64,000 bases of DNA from Inonotus obliquus (lineage: Eukaryota; Basidiomycota; Agaricomycetes; Hymenochaetales; Hymenochaetaceae): contig JAJHTX010000005.1 in assembly GCA_032164295.1 (NCBI GenBank), positions 558,001 through 622,000 of the forward strand. Direction: 5' to 3'. Below the pieces are notes generated by a model. The model was not told the DNA's origin and did no database searches. It saw nothing but the letters and a program-made list of their open reading frames with translations. Positions 47,444 to 58,838 of the stretch are shown piece after piece (the first letter of the stretch is position 1; the number at the start of each line of letters is the position of its first letter). The position numbers and the translations under genes are program-made.

Positions 47444-47942
47444 CGAGCCGGAAAAACAAACTGGATTGTTTCCGATTTGGAGGCATGGAAGCGCGCCGAG
47501 GACAACCCTATACGCTTACGCTTGAAGAAGAGTGTCTTACCGGACCACGTACCCTCCCCTTCAGCCCCGTAGCTATCTATCCACCCCTAGCCAACTTCTG
47601 ACCACATGCAGGTTGAACCATTGTAGTTTTTTCCTTAGCCCTGCCGTTTTCCCTCATATGTCGGGTATTGCCGCGAAGTTACGGCGTTGTACGATTCTCT
47701 CTCCAAAATGTGTTTATGTGTAGCAAATTACAAGACTGTTCTCATTTCCTATGTCTTGCCCAGTGATGCGCGCACTCTACTTACAAGTCGAAAGGCCCCG
47801 GTTTGATATTGCCAAATTGTTTTTGATCTAGACGAGACTGAAGTCGCGAATCAAGTTCAACGCACAAATTATGGCTATGTATGATTATATTGCCATATTG
47901 TATTCTCTCCGAAAAAAATATGATGTGCGTGTGTGGACGCGT

Positions 47943-49628
47943 GTTGTATCTGGCTCCAGTGATAATACAATCCGCATATGGGATGCGAACACCGGCGAGC
48001 TCATCTTGGGTCCGTCCTCAGGACATACAGGCGCCGTTCATTCAGTCTCATTCTCGTCAGACGGAAAGCGCGTTGTATCCGGTTCCGCTGATAAAACGAT
48101 CCGCGTGTGGGGTGCTGACAGTGGCGTGCTCATCTCAGGCCCGTTTGAAGGAGACAGACTCTCTGTGAATTTCAGTTGCGTTCTCGCCAGATGGAAAGCG
48201 AGTTATCTCTGGTTCCGACGATAAGACGGTTCGTGTCTGGGACGCAGAGAGTGGTGAGCTCATCAAGGCGTTCGAGGGATATACCGGGGTCACATCGGTC
48301 GCATCCTCGGTTGATGGGAAACGGGTCGTATCCGGCTCTTGGGATAGGATGGTACTCCGACACCGGAGAACTCGTTGCGGGTCCATTTGAGGGGCACACA
48401 ATCAGTCGCATTTTCGCGGGGTGGAAAGCGGGTTGTGTCTGGTTCGGACGTTTTTACGGTCCGAATCTGGGATGCCGACAGGATCCCGGCCTCTTTGGTC
48501 CATTGAAGTGGCGTGAATCCCTAGTAACATCGGTTGGGTTCGCGGCAAATGGGAAGATCTGCGTTTGGGACACCGACACCGGCGAACTAGTCTCGGATTC
48601 TTTTGAGAGAAACACAAGCATGGTAGCTTCAGTCGCGCTCTCACCAGATGGAAGACTTCTTGTGTCAGGTTCCCTCGATGGGACTGGAATGCTAGCAGCG
48701 GCAACTCGTGACGGGTCCACTCGAGGGGCACACAGACCGGTTGTCGTCCGTTGCATTCTCCTCGGATGAAACGCTAGTCATGTCTAGTTATCGGGATGAT
48801 GCGATCCGCAACTTGAACGTAGAGAATGGTGAGCTCGTTTCGGGTCGACTTGAGGAATACACAGGAAGTGTTAGAACAGTTGCATTCTCGCCAGACGGCG
48901 AACTCGTTGTGTCTGGTTCTGGATATGGGACAATCCGCATACGGAACATCATCAGTGGGGAGCTTGTCTCCGTTCCATTTCAGTGGCACAAGAACGTTGT
49001 GACGTCCGTCGCATTCTCACCAGATGGACAGAAAGCCGTACCTGGTTCTGCTGGGACAATCCGAATCTGGAACGTCGAAACTGGTGAGGTCGCCCCTGGC
49101 TCGTTCGAAGGACACACAGGTTGAATCAGATCAGTTGCGTTCTCTCCGGATGGGAAACGAGTTGTTTCTAGTTGCGACCATATGACAATCCGCGTCTGGG
49201 ATGCGGCCAACGGCAAGCTCATATCGACTTTCTACGGACACAGAGATCGTGTATTGTCAGTCGCATGTTCTCCCGACGGAAGGCACGTTTACTCTGGTTC
49301 CTGGGATGGGACTATGCGAAAGTGGGACGTAGGCAGCGGAGAAATTACCTATGAAAATACTTCGCAGGAGGATTTGAAGAGCAACAAGTTGTACGCTGTG
49401 CCTGCAGTCCTCGAAAAAGACGGAGATAGCCCATGTTCGAATCTGGCAAGAGGACTACCGATTGGAAATTGGAAGATGAATGACAATATGATTGGGTCGT
49501 TACAGAGCAAGGAAACTTGCTCACTTGGGTACCAGAAGACATGCATCACAGTATTTGGGTACCTGGTAATTCTCTTGTCTTCGGCTGTCAATTTTCGACG
49601 ATATTTGAATTCTCGAACGCACCTGTAG
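47943..49628 (+). pseudogene. 3' part of the dead NLR gene: WD40 repeat propeller
   Basis: Roughly ten WD40 repeats of the fungal NLR type, for example RVVSGSSDNTIRIWDANTGE, KRVVSGSADKTIRVWGADSG, SYRDDAIRNLNVENGELVSG and MTIRVWDAANGKLISTF. The reading frame breaks near 48165, near 48345-48365 and near 48690. A TGA interrupts at 49123-49125 (GHTG then IRSVAFSPDG in the same frame), so the gene is dead. The repeat run begins abruptly at 47943 directly after the duplicated segment. With the N-terminal half at 39044-42149 it forms one former gene. Around 30-40 residues normally linking NACHT to the first WD40 repeat appear missing at the break. Confidence 0.88.
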
Positions 49629-50517
49629 GAGTGGGCTGGTACAAGGGCTTCCCTCCTCGACAGGTGCAACGTTCCGAATGGTGATGTCAGATAGAGTAGT
49701 AGAGGTAGTGCGCAGCCAGCTTACCTAATTTGTAAAGTATTATGATCTTCATTCACAATTGATTATTTGCTTCTCATTTTACCCTTTTCCTGCAAAGCTG
49801 TGACAGATAGTACAGTACAGCTTACGGGCGGATGTCTTCAAGTACACGTTTTTCTGCGCATCCGTGAGAATTGGCTACAACGTTGAACCTTTTCCTAGTA
49901 GGGCCACCATATCGTATGCGACACCCGCGTGTACTTTCAGGTTCATATGCATCCACCCCTATGAGATACTCGTATATGTCTGGTTTCGACAATATCTAAT
50001 AAAAGTGATACGATCGTCTTGAGTCTCGGGAGCCATTCCAATTCAGCAATACATAAAGTTCGTGCGCCATTTTGCGCCAATCTCAAGCTGCGGATAGAAC
50101 TGGGCAGAACCGATCCCTACAATGCCTTGGTCAGGTCAGGTTCGTTATAAAACTTGCAGCCCGTTAATCTGACATCGCAAACCTATAGTTGCTAATAAAA
50201 CAATCGGGGGTCGTATGCTAATCCAATTCCGCTTATGTCCGCTGGATATCCTACATCATTAATTACTTTCATACCAGGCCTAGAGCGGGGGTATTTCATC
50301 AACTTCTATAGTATCTTGGTATCTTCGTGTTGATAACTTGCTTCTGTGATCACTCTGTAGCTCTCGTATGGAACATGATCGATAGGGGGGAAGATACTCG
50401 CATCTTATGTCCCAAGAAATATTCGCACATTTTCTCAGCACATTATGTAATAGCTATTCAATTCGCGAATCTAACCCAAGGCAGAGGCAGAAAGAATTCG
50501 TGTTATTGTACAACTCA
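49629..50517. other. Intergenic, no identified content
   Basis: 3' flanks of the WD40 relic and of the OPT transporter gene. No coding signal beyond short ORFs. Confidence 0.5.
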
Positions 50518-53449
50518 TCAAGTCAGTCTGAGGCAGTAATCGGGATTCCCAGGCGGATTCTGAAGAAAAGTGATGAACCTCATCAGAAAAGCCTCCACAC
50601 AAAGCAATATACTGATCAATGACTCACCAGAGCCCAACGCGGGAACGGTACTTCCTCCCCAGAACCACCACCAACTGCAAATGTCCAAATGAACACCATA
50701 ACCTGCGTACCTCCATCGAGCGCCGCACTCATAAGGAAGTTATACTTCCGGAACCAACGAGGACGATAGCGTCGTAGGTAGAACTGCGAGAATACAGCGA
50801 GACTAAAAGTCGTGAATACCGATGAATTGATCCCGACACTGAGGTATCCAAGCGCCCAGCACAGAATGGGCGTCACAACTTTGTCTGCATGAAGCTTAGG
50901 GAACTTCTGGTGGATGAGCCAAAATGGGACAGGAACGGCAAGCCCAATTAGGATTGATAGAGGTACAATCTTGGGTTATACGAGAAGATGAGAAGCCCGT
51001 TCGTCTCACAAATAATTGAAAAGAACTCACGCCATAACGTCCGGTAGGGGTGTAGAGCTTTCTTCCCAAGGCACCCCACGTAACTGCGTTACTGTTGAAA
51101 GCCTATTTTCAGGTCAGTCTTCGTCATCTTCATTGCTAGCGACAAGAAAAGCTAGTGCTGTACCTGAACTTGCTGGCCACTCCAAACATTCGTTCCTTGA
51201 ATGTCAAGCAGGATTTCGCGCTGCGCTTGAATGATGACCTTCATGATCACATAATTTAACAATCCACCAATGATGGTGCCGAGCGACTGCACGAGGAATG
51301 TTACGCGGGGTGGTAACTTCGTATATTGACCCATCTTGAGATCCCGAATAAGCCCGCGAGCTTGCAGCAGAGAGTTGTATCCATAGAGCGAGAAGTACAT
51401 ATTCGCCTGAGGATTTCCCGGGATCATAGCACCACCAATCATTTGTACGAGGGTCTGTATATTCGGCGCGAAACCCGTGATGGCATACACCGTCGTGACG
51501 AATGGCAAGAAGACTGCACTTATAATAAGTGCGATGATAAGACCCCACCAAGGCAAGTTCGAATGGCTTGTATAGACAGTTGTCATGGCCATCGCAAAGC
51601 TTCCGAGGAATACGGCAATGTACCACCACATAGGTACCTCATGGTACACCTTCATCTTGGCACGATGAGGGTCAACGCTCTCACCAGAGCGCTCCTTCTT
51701 AATGACATTGATGATGTCACGCCCGTACCAAAGGAAGACGTGTACAATCGTCGCGCCAATCGCAAGGTTAGCGCCGATTTTCGTAAGGACTTGCGAGGAT
51801 GCGAACCACGGAAGACCGACTTGCTCGAGCTTCTCTTCGTCTAGAAGGAAATTCTCATCTAGAATGGACAGTTGGTCATACCTCGACCCGTCAGAGTTGT
51901 ACAACGCCTGCGAGAGCCACGGGAAGTTCTGTCCGTTCCATGCATTCGTGGCGAATGCAATACAGAAGGCAGTCCTGCATAGAGAGTCAGGACGTCAGGA
52001 CAGGAATAATAGGATACAAACAGAGATACGGACATGCATATCGCCGTACCAACGTAGAGTGTAAGCTGAGTTGACAATGGCGTGAAAAGCGCTCCCATCG
52101 ATCCTCCGCCAGAACCAACGTAATTCCAGTCAAGGCAGAGCGCAAACATACCAAGACCTTCATTACCCGCAGCCCCACCGAAGATGCGAGTAAACCATGC
52201 AGAATTCCGGTTTGAAAGACAGAATACGCTAATCCCTGTAAGGGTTCTGTACGAGTCTAGTCAGTCACGACAGTACATACCGTTGAAAAAGAAAAACTAG
52301 ATAGCACTTACGGAGCAATGTACTCTGGAAACCACTTTGAGGCAATGATTATCAGTTCGTCGCAGCAAAGCAGAACTTTTGAGAAGGAACCATACCTCCC
52401 AAACGAAGATAATGATGAAGATAGACCAGAAAAATCTGACGCGCTTCTTCTGCGTGAAAATACCTTTCCCTCGATGCAGAGCGTCAAACAACTGAACGGT
52501 TGGCAGCAGATTCGGGAAAACCATGTATGTGGGGTAGACCAAGAACGAGCGCATAATGCCACCAAGCCCATAGCCAATCATTTGTGAGCCGATCAAAGTA
52601 AAGATGCCGGTCGCGATGTTTGGACTGATGTTATAATATAAATCATCGGCCTATAGAACTTTGGTTAGAATTCAAGGGTGAACCGAAGAAGCAAAGACTG
52701 ATGTTTACAGCAAAGATACTGATAGCTAGGGCAGAATCGGCGGCGGTCGAAGAAAATATCGTAATAGCGACATGTTCCTTAATGTCTATGCGAGTAAACA
52801 AGACGATCATCAATACGACTCAAGACTGAAAATCGCATTCTTACTGAAAGGACCGGGATTCATGAAGCGCCAGAACCAATGATTATTCCTTTGGAGGCTC
52901 TCATGTGGATTTCCGGGACCAGGAATAATTTCCTCTAGCACCTTGCCGAGAATGTAGCCAATTATCTGAATAAAAAGCTGGCTGACGAAGATAGTCTGCG
53001 GGCGGAAATACTAGGCAAGTACAATGATGTTCAGTACTTTTTCAGCGTCTCACTGGTCAAAACTCACGAAAATCTGCCCGAGGACCGCGCCGAAGCATGA
53101 GAGACCAATTCCAAGGAGCCACATCCTGAAAGTCAATACAGGCAACGTCGGATCATCCTCAAGAGAGATTAGACGGGTAGCAACATCGACGTCAGTTTCT
53201 AAAGGAGAATAAGGTCGTCAGTCTACAGCTATTCGGACATTGCATAGATAGGGATAACTAACCAATGATTTTCTCCTTGTTCTCTGCAACGTCCTCCCAA
53301 ACTGCCACCGGCTCCGAGGAGGAACTGTCAGTCCTGAGCGATTCCTTGTCTCCTCTATCGACGGGACTATCAATGGGAGCCTTCTCGTCATAAGAATCTT
53401 GACGCTTGTGATCTCGAGGAACGGAGGGTGCGCCTTCCAGGGTGGCCAT
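50518..53449 (-). CDS. OPT-family oligopeptide transporter
   Basis: Proton-coupled uptake of small peptides (fungal OPT clade), a polytopic plasma-membrane protein. The start ATG at 53449 opens a charged cytosolic N terminus (MATLEGAPSVPRDHKRQDSY). Transmembrane exons follow in reverse to the C terminus. The long exon at 51904-51152 contains WWYIAVFLGSFAMAMTTVYT, the conserved IPGNPQANMYFSLYGYNS and LLQARGLIRDLKMGQYTKLP, with PPRVTFLVQ next. The last coding pieces read GINSSVFTTFSLAVFSQFYL and EVPFPRWAL, then across an intron NPPGNPDYCLRLT to the stop at 50518. The NPG-type motif and the GNPDYC-like end are family hallmarks. Exons in the 52-53 kb stretch were read only in part, but no lesion was noticed. 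Peptide or metal-chelate preference cannot be told. Confidence 0.92.
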
Positions 53450-55570
53450 TTTGCGGGAAAGTGGCCGCTCAAAGGAGAGAAAAGGCTAGAGAGAGGTAGA
53501 GGCACAAAGGATGAACCCAGGCTTCTCGCATTATAAGAGTTACATATTCGAAGTTCGTCATCCGTACCGTGCCTAGTGCATGAGTACGCATATGGGTGCA
53601 TGCAGCTTCCCACACATTCTTTTGCGATAAGCTACTAGAAGATTGAATTAGAGCCCGTTGAGGTACGGAAGAAGTATGAGAAGTTGGTATTAACCATTGT
53701 GCTATACGGGAGAATAACCACATGGACTCTGAAGGTCCAAGACAAGTTCAGCGCGTGTGGAAGCAAGCGACTGAATGCTGCTGACCTGATTTATGATCAT
53801 TCTTCCAATCCGGAACCACCATCTTCCTCCCTAGGTACGCTTTGCGCGGGTTAACCGCGCTGGGCGGAACACGGACTCCTCCTTAATGAAATTGGGTTAT
53901 CAAATACCGGAACGAGTCCCGCAGAACCTCATGGAGGAGTAGTTGGTGTGGTGAAGGACTACTGCCGTTACTTCTTGATGCGACACCTTGATAGCTTCTA
54001 ATATGGGGTAGTTCACCGAATCCGCTGGCGTTCATAACGACGGTCGAGTGAAGTCAAAACGGCGGAATTCTGCGATTCATCTCGTCTGCAAAAGACCGAG
54101 GAGGCACACCGTGCGAGATCATCCACGTTGCCCAGATATCGAAATTTCCGCATCAACAGCGCTCTAACAGATATCCGAGCAAGCCAAGAAATCCTATGTC
54201 AACAGGACCAGGTGGTTGTCATTCTAGATTGTGGTGCACTTAGTCCCGCAAGTGTATCTTCTTATCTGGTCTGTCGAAGGACAAAAACTTCCGACTTTGT
54301 TCGCGAGGCGTCACTTCGTCAATTCCGTCTATCTGTCTGCGGCGGCATGCAGATGCCATCCTTGACAGACGGATCGATATGATCGTAGCCTTTTTATGCG
54401 AGCAACCAGAGAGTTACATTTGCTATAAAAAGTACATCCGCAACGGGGGCTTTACGCGCGGAGTTGGAAATCGCATGGTTCGTCCTTCTTGCCAAGCTGT
54501 GTATCCAAACATTTTTCGCACGAAGTTGGTTAGCCAAGACCACTACAGGCACGCGGTCAAGCGTCAGAAACATCGCGAGTAGAGATGAAGATAAGAACTC
54601 ACGACTCATGATGGTACGACGAACTTGAAGCGTTTGAACAAGAGAAGTCCAAAAGTTGAGCATGACGAACACGTAATGCCAGACCTCCCTGATTTGGCAA
54701 TTAGTGTGCGCGGCATTGACCGGTCAGTGATTGTCACCCAATTTCACCACAATGAACCCTCGTCACAGCCTGTGACAAGCACTGGACAGATAGTACCCAG
54801 TGGTCATAGGCACAGAAACATACCTTGAGGGCGTACAATAATTCCTATCCGTTGCCTTGAGCAGCTGAACTTAGTCTTCAGGTGATGGCCACTCCTTCTC
54901 TCACCCTTTCTTCCATCTCTATCCAACACTCTCACTCTAGTAACACTTTTACGTGCAAAACAACCAAGTCATTACAATCGTTTCTGAATGAAACGTATTT
55001 ATATCGTATCCTCAACGAATTGAGATACGGACTCGACTCACTGTACACGTTTTTTCCAGACAACTCTCCCATCTTTCTCCCGGCTCCGTCTTTATCGGAG
55101 GCTTGGAGCACATCCATATCAATCACGGGTGCATCGAGAAGCAACGACACCCGTGGATCGAGGTGAAGCTATCGGCTCTAAGGCTATACACCATAACGAG
55201 CGAGGCGCCTGTACATCACTGCTGAACCCCTCTGGATGTAACACGGCCCCCGCTTTCTTTCAAAGCGAGCTCACGTATACTTGGTAAACTTTCTCGGATG
55301 GATAACGCAGGGGTCCAGGAATCGAAAGTACTCAGAAGAACAAGCGCTCGCGTACTTTCCTCGTCATGTTGGTGATGAATTTGCTCTTGGGGTTTTAAGC
55401 CCCCAAGGTTACTAACCTTGCACTAATCACAGGATATGTCTAACCAGCAAGTGTATAAATATTGTATCGATTAAAAGTACATATAATCTACACCAATACA
55501 CCAAAATCGTTACTTCATGAATCATAAAGTCATCACCCACGATCCTTCTCTTACCTCTCCGCTTACCAAG
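53450..55570. other. 2.1 kb without an identified gene
   Basis: A possible exon pair on the minus strand (54705-54394, reading VWHYVFVMLNFWTSLVQTL and, across a GT/AG gap, LVLANQLRAKNVW) is hydrophobic but isolated and unassigned. The remainder shows no coding or repeat signal. Confidence 0.4.
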
Positions 55571-58089
55571 TCATTTCCTCCGAAGGCGATCCAAAAGATC
55601 ACACATCTTCAACATGCTAGGTCGAGCATGAGGTATTTGATCCCAACCTTGATCCATCAATACCCATAGTTCTTTCGCCTTGGTATCGTCCTCATTCGCA
55701 TATTGACAACCATTTGAAGGTTTGAGACCTGCCATTACAGCAATAGGAATAAGATGATCACTCTTTCGGCTCGCGTATGGTAGTTTGCCGGTAAGCACCT
55801 AGGGGCACCCAGGATTAGCCACTATGGAAAGATAACCTGATGAAAAGGGTCACACCTCTAAACAGACACATGCAAACGCAAAAACGTCGCTAAACGTAGT
55901 TATGTGCGACTTTCGATCCTCTTCAAGTGACAGAAACAGTTCCGGTGCCATCCATCGGATAGATCCAGTGAATGCTGAAGAAGGCCAGTCGAGGACCTCT
56001 GATACTTCCTCTCGTACTTTGGCGAGTCCAAAGTCCGTAATCAATGCCTTTCCATCTGCATCCACTAAGATGTTGCACTATTAGCACGTAGTGTCAGTAA
56101 AAAAAGATTTACTTTGATTGTTTACACTTACACCCTTAAGGTCGCCATGTACCACCCTTGGCGTACAACCATGAAGGTACGCAACTCCCGAGGCGACCTC
56201 ATGAAGCTAATAGCGCGGGGGCAGAACATACGTGCATGAAAGAGAAGATCTGTTTCAGATACATGTATACACAAGCAAATAACGCTGCAGCGCATAAACC
56301 ACAAATACCGAGAGTAAAATTCGTACTGACAAGCTGGAAACGATTCACGTCCGGATACTTCTTCAGGTACTTGACAAGGCTCCCATGTTCGCACCATGCT
56401 GATACCATTGCTAGTGTGTTCGGAAGCTGCACTATTCCGTACAGTCGGGCTACGTGAGGATGGTTTAGTCGGTACCATGCCTTCACCTCTTTCTTTAATC
56501 GCTAATGAAAAGTCACTAATTAGCGCATACTTTGTAGAAGAAGATAGAACGGCGTACATTCAACAGCCTCTCTTGCGCATAACCAACCAGATTGGCTCGC
56601 AGAACTTTCACTGCAACCTGCCTCTCTTGTTAGACTATAGGATACACAGACCAAATGAACATTCAAACCTCTTTCTTCACCATCCCTTTCCCGTTCCGAT
56701 TGGACCAAACGCCTTTCCAGACATCCGCGAACGAGCCATAACAAAGCGCATGTTCGCCAACCATCGTCACCTCATCAGTCAGATCAATAACCTCGATTGA
56801 TGCTTTGACTAGAAGCGTATGCGTAACGCTCTCTTCGAAACAGCCACGCAAAAGCTTGCTGTAGTCAAGGTTCTCAGGGAACCATCGTCGTTCGTTATAG
56901 TATGTGACAGTACGAAGCATTGAGCGAGACGATACAAAGATGAGGTATTGAGGGAGAGTCTGAAGGAGAAGTGCGTTCCGTTGGTAGATATCGATGGAGG
57001 ATTCTACGTCATGATCGATTGTCGACTGTACGACGGCATTACTAGCAAATGGATGTACATGGCTCTTGCGTTCCCACGCAGCAAGATCGTATGGCGCATC
57101 GATAAGCAGATAGATTGTACAGTGAGGAGAAATCGGGAAGAAGTAGTGGTCGGTATCCTTCCTATTAAAGATACGCGATAAGAGTAAGTGGTCGCTCGAA
57201 AGTCTCTGCTACTCACGCCGGATTCCCTGTACCATCTTCGTCGACGTCTCCGAAGCACGAGGCGCTCAAGACGTACTCGTCTGGCTCTGGAGAAACACCG
57301 ATACAAACTTCAATGTCCTGTATGTTCTCATATCGCCTATGGATGCAATCGCAAATGAAAGCAGCGGACCTGTGACCTTCATAATCACTCGACAGAAAAG
57401 TTGTGAAGCTCTTCAAGAGTTTGATCCAGTCTAAGAACGGACTATTATCATCGCCTCCCAGCTGGGCAAATTCGTGCAAGGCCTTACGCGGAGCCCAACT
57501 CCCGGTAGAAAAGAGATGGCCGGCATTCGCAAGATTCAATAGCCTCGAGTACATGTCCCGATTTCGAAATCGAAGAAAAACGAGATATTTCTGAAGCGCT
57601 TGGAGAGCATGCCGACCCAAGGACAATTTCGGTTTCTCGCTCCGTGAAGAGTTTCGAAAGGGTCCAGATAAAGGGGAAAATCGAGGTTTAGAATCAATCT
57701 GCTGTAGTAGTGATCGGATCGCCGTTTCTGCGTCTTTCTCAAGCGCGTTGAATGCAGTGTTCGCTTCTTCCCACTCTGGGCGCTTCGCAATCTCGGGGGC
57801 CAGCCGCTCAATTTGATCGAATACGCCCTTTGAGAATGGTTGGTCGTTAAGCCCTGTCGAAAGTTCGTTCTTGTACGTATCATAGACGTGTAGTCCGATG
57901 TAAGGAGAGGCAGAAGTTGGTGAAAAGTTACGCATGTCAACAGGGCTAGAAACGTAAATCATTCATATCAACCAGACAGACGCGTATTATCAAGGAGGGA
58001 ACTAACCATGTCTCGAGCCAGAAGTTCCAAAGGAACCCAGGTACGTAAAATTCTATATCCCCGTCCGAGTTAGATGGCGGAGGTTCCAT
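55571..58089 (-). CDS. DUF4238-like domain fused to a TKL-like protein kinase
   Basis: Starts at 58089 with MEPPPSNSDGDIEFYVPGFL. A DUF4238-like region follows: FYVPGFLWNFWLETW, then DMRNFSPTSASPYIGLHVYD and, after an intron at about 57212-57165, DTDHYFFPISPHCTIYLLID. The same exon runs without interruption from that region into the kinase (ASIEVIDLTDEVTMVGEHAL, then the glycine loop YGSFADVWKG). Later exons give VAVKVLRANLVG (lysine), EVKAWYRLNHPHVARLYGIV (C helix), VVHGDLKG (catalytic loop, HGD for HRD), ILVDADGKALITDFGLAKV (DFG), SIRWMAPELF, SDVFAFACVCLEVLTGKLPY and a C terminus DLLDRLRRK. All catalytic residues are present, so activity is plausible. The kinase belongs to the expanded Agaricomycete TKL-like class; the DUF4238 assignment rests on pattern recall only. 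Confidence 0.8.
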
Positions 58090-58838
58090 TTGACGCCTAT
58101 TTTACCCATCAGGGGTCATCGATCTCGTTAGAAAAATACCAGTGAACAATCTTACCGAAGAGGGAGCAGGACGAGTCTCAAAATGCTCTCCTAGTTCTGT
58201 AGTAAATGTCCAAAAAAAACACCTTCCACCCGAGAGTACGCTTGTACAAGTCCGCGAGGACTCGTGCCATAAGATGGCGGTATCAGAGAGGCACCAAGGA
58301 CTGCCACTCGAGGGTTACTTTATGTATCGCCTATGCGCGGGAAAGGTGCCTGATGACCTGTTCACAAGCGCCCATTCATCGTTGATGCTCCACAGATAGA
58401 AACGTCCTCGCGCTAATCCGGAGAAAACAAGGCAAAGTCAGCAACCAGGCAATTGATCTCAATACAATGGCATATTCAGCGAGTATTCACCTTTATCATT
58501 CACTCTCAAATGAAATTCGAACTGCACAATCTTGTACGTGCATTCAAAAACGAGGCTGTGGTGATGGTTGATGTGCACAAAAGGAGGGAACGGAAGCAAA
58601 CCCAAGCGAATGACGTCATCCTTTCACGTGACTAGTAGCCGAAAACGGCTTTCGTCGGCTACTTATTATTCGACCGCGATGTTCTGCACAACGAACCGCC
58701 AGAAAATGTATATACGCTAAGTCTAACAATGAGCGGTGGCCCCTTCACAAATCACACAACTAAAGCACTTCAATAGAAACAGGCTACGACGTTTTTTCCT
58801 CTGCTGCACACAACGCGAAAACTACTGGCTTATCCACG
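58090..58838. other. Intergenic, no identified content
   Basis: Between the kinase start and the mannanase stop. ORFs of 60-85 residues have no recognisable content. Confidence 0.5.

Larger units (their letters stand above)
42150..47897. repeat. Right (inverted) copy of the segmental duplication, inserted in the NLR gene
   Basis: Reverse complement of 8931-11441 plus 23329-24034. It carries the acyltransferase promoter and first codons (42150-42330), the shared non-coding block, a private 2.6 kb insertion (about 42861-45482), the duplicated unidentified gene (45497-47443) and its 3' flank. It starts exactly inside NLR coding sequence and ends just before WD40 coding sequence. The transposon cluster of the left copy is absent. 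Confidence 0.88.

Noticed and set aside
54394..54705. Hydrophobic exon pair on the minus strand resembling part of a membrane protein
   Set aside because: Isolated, no family recognised and no credible neighbouring exons; kept only as a remark.
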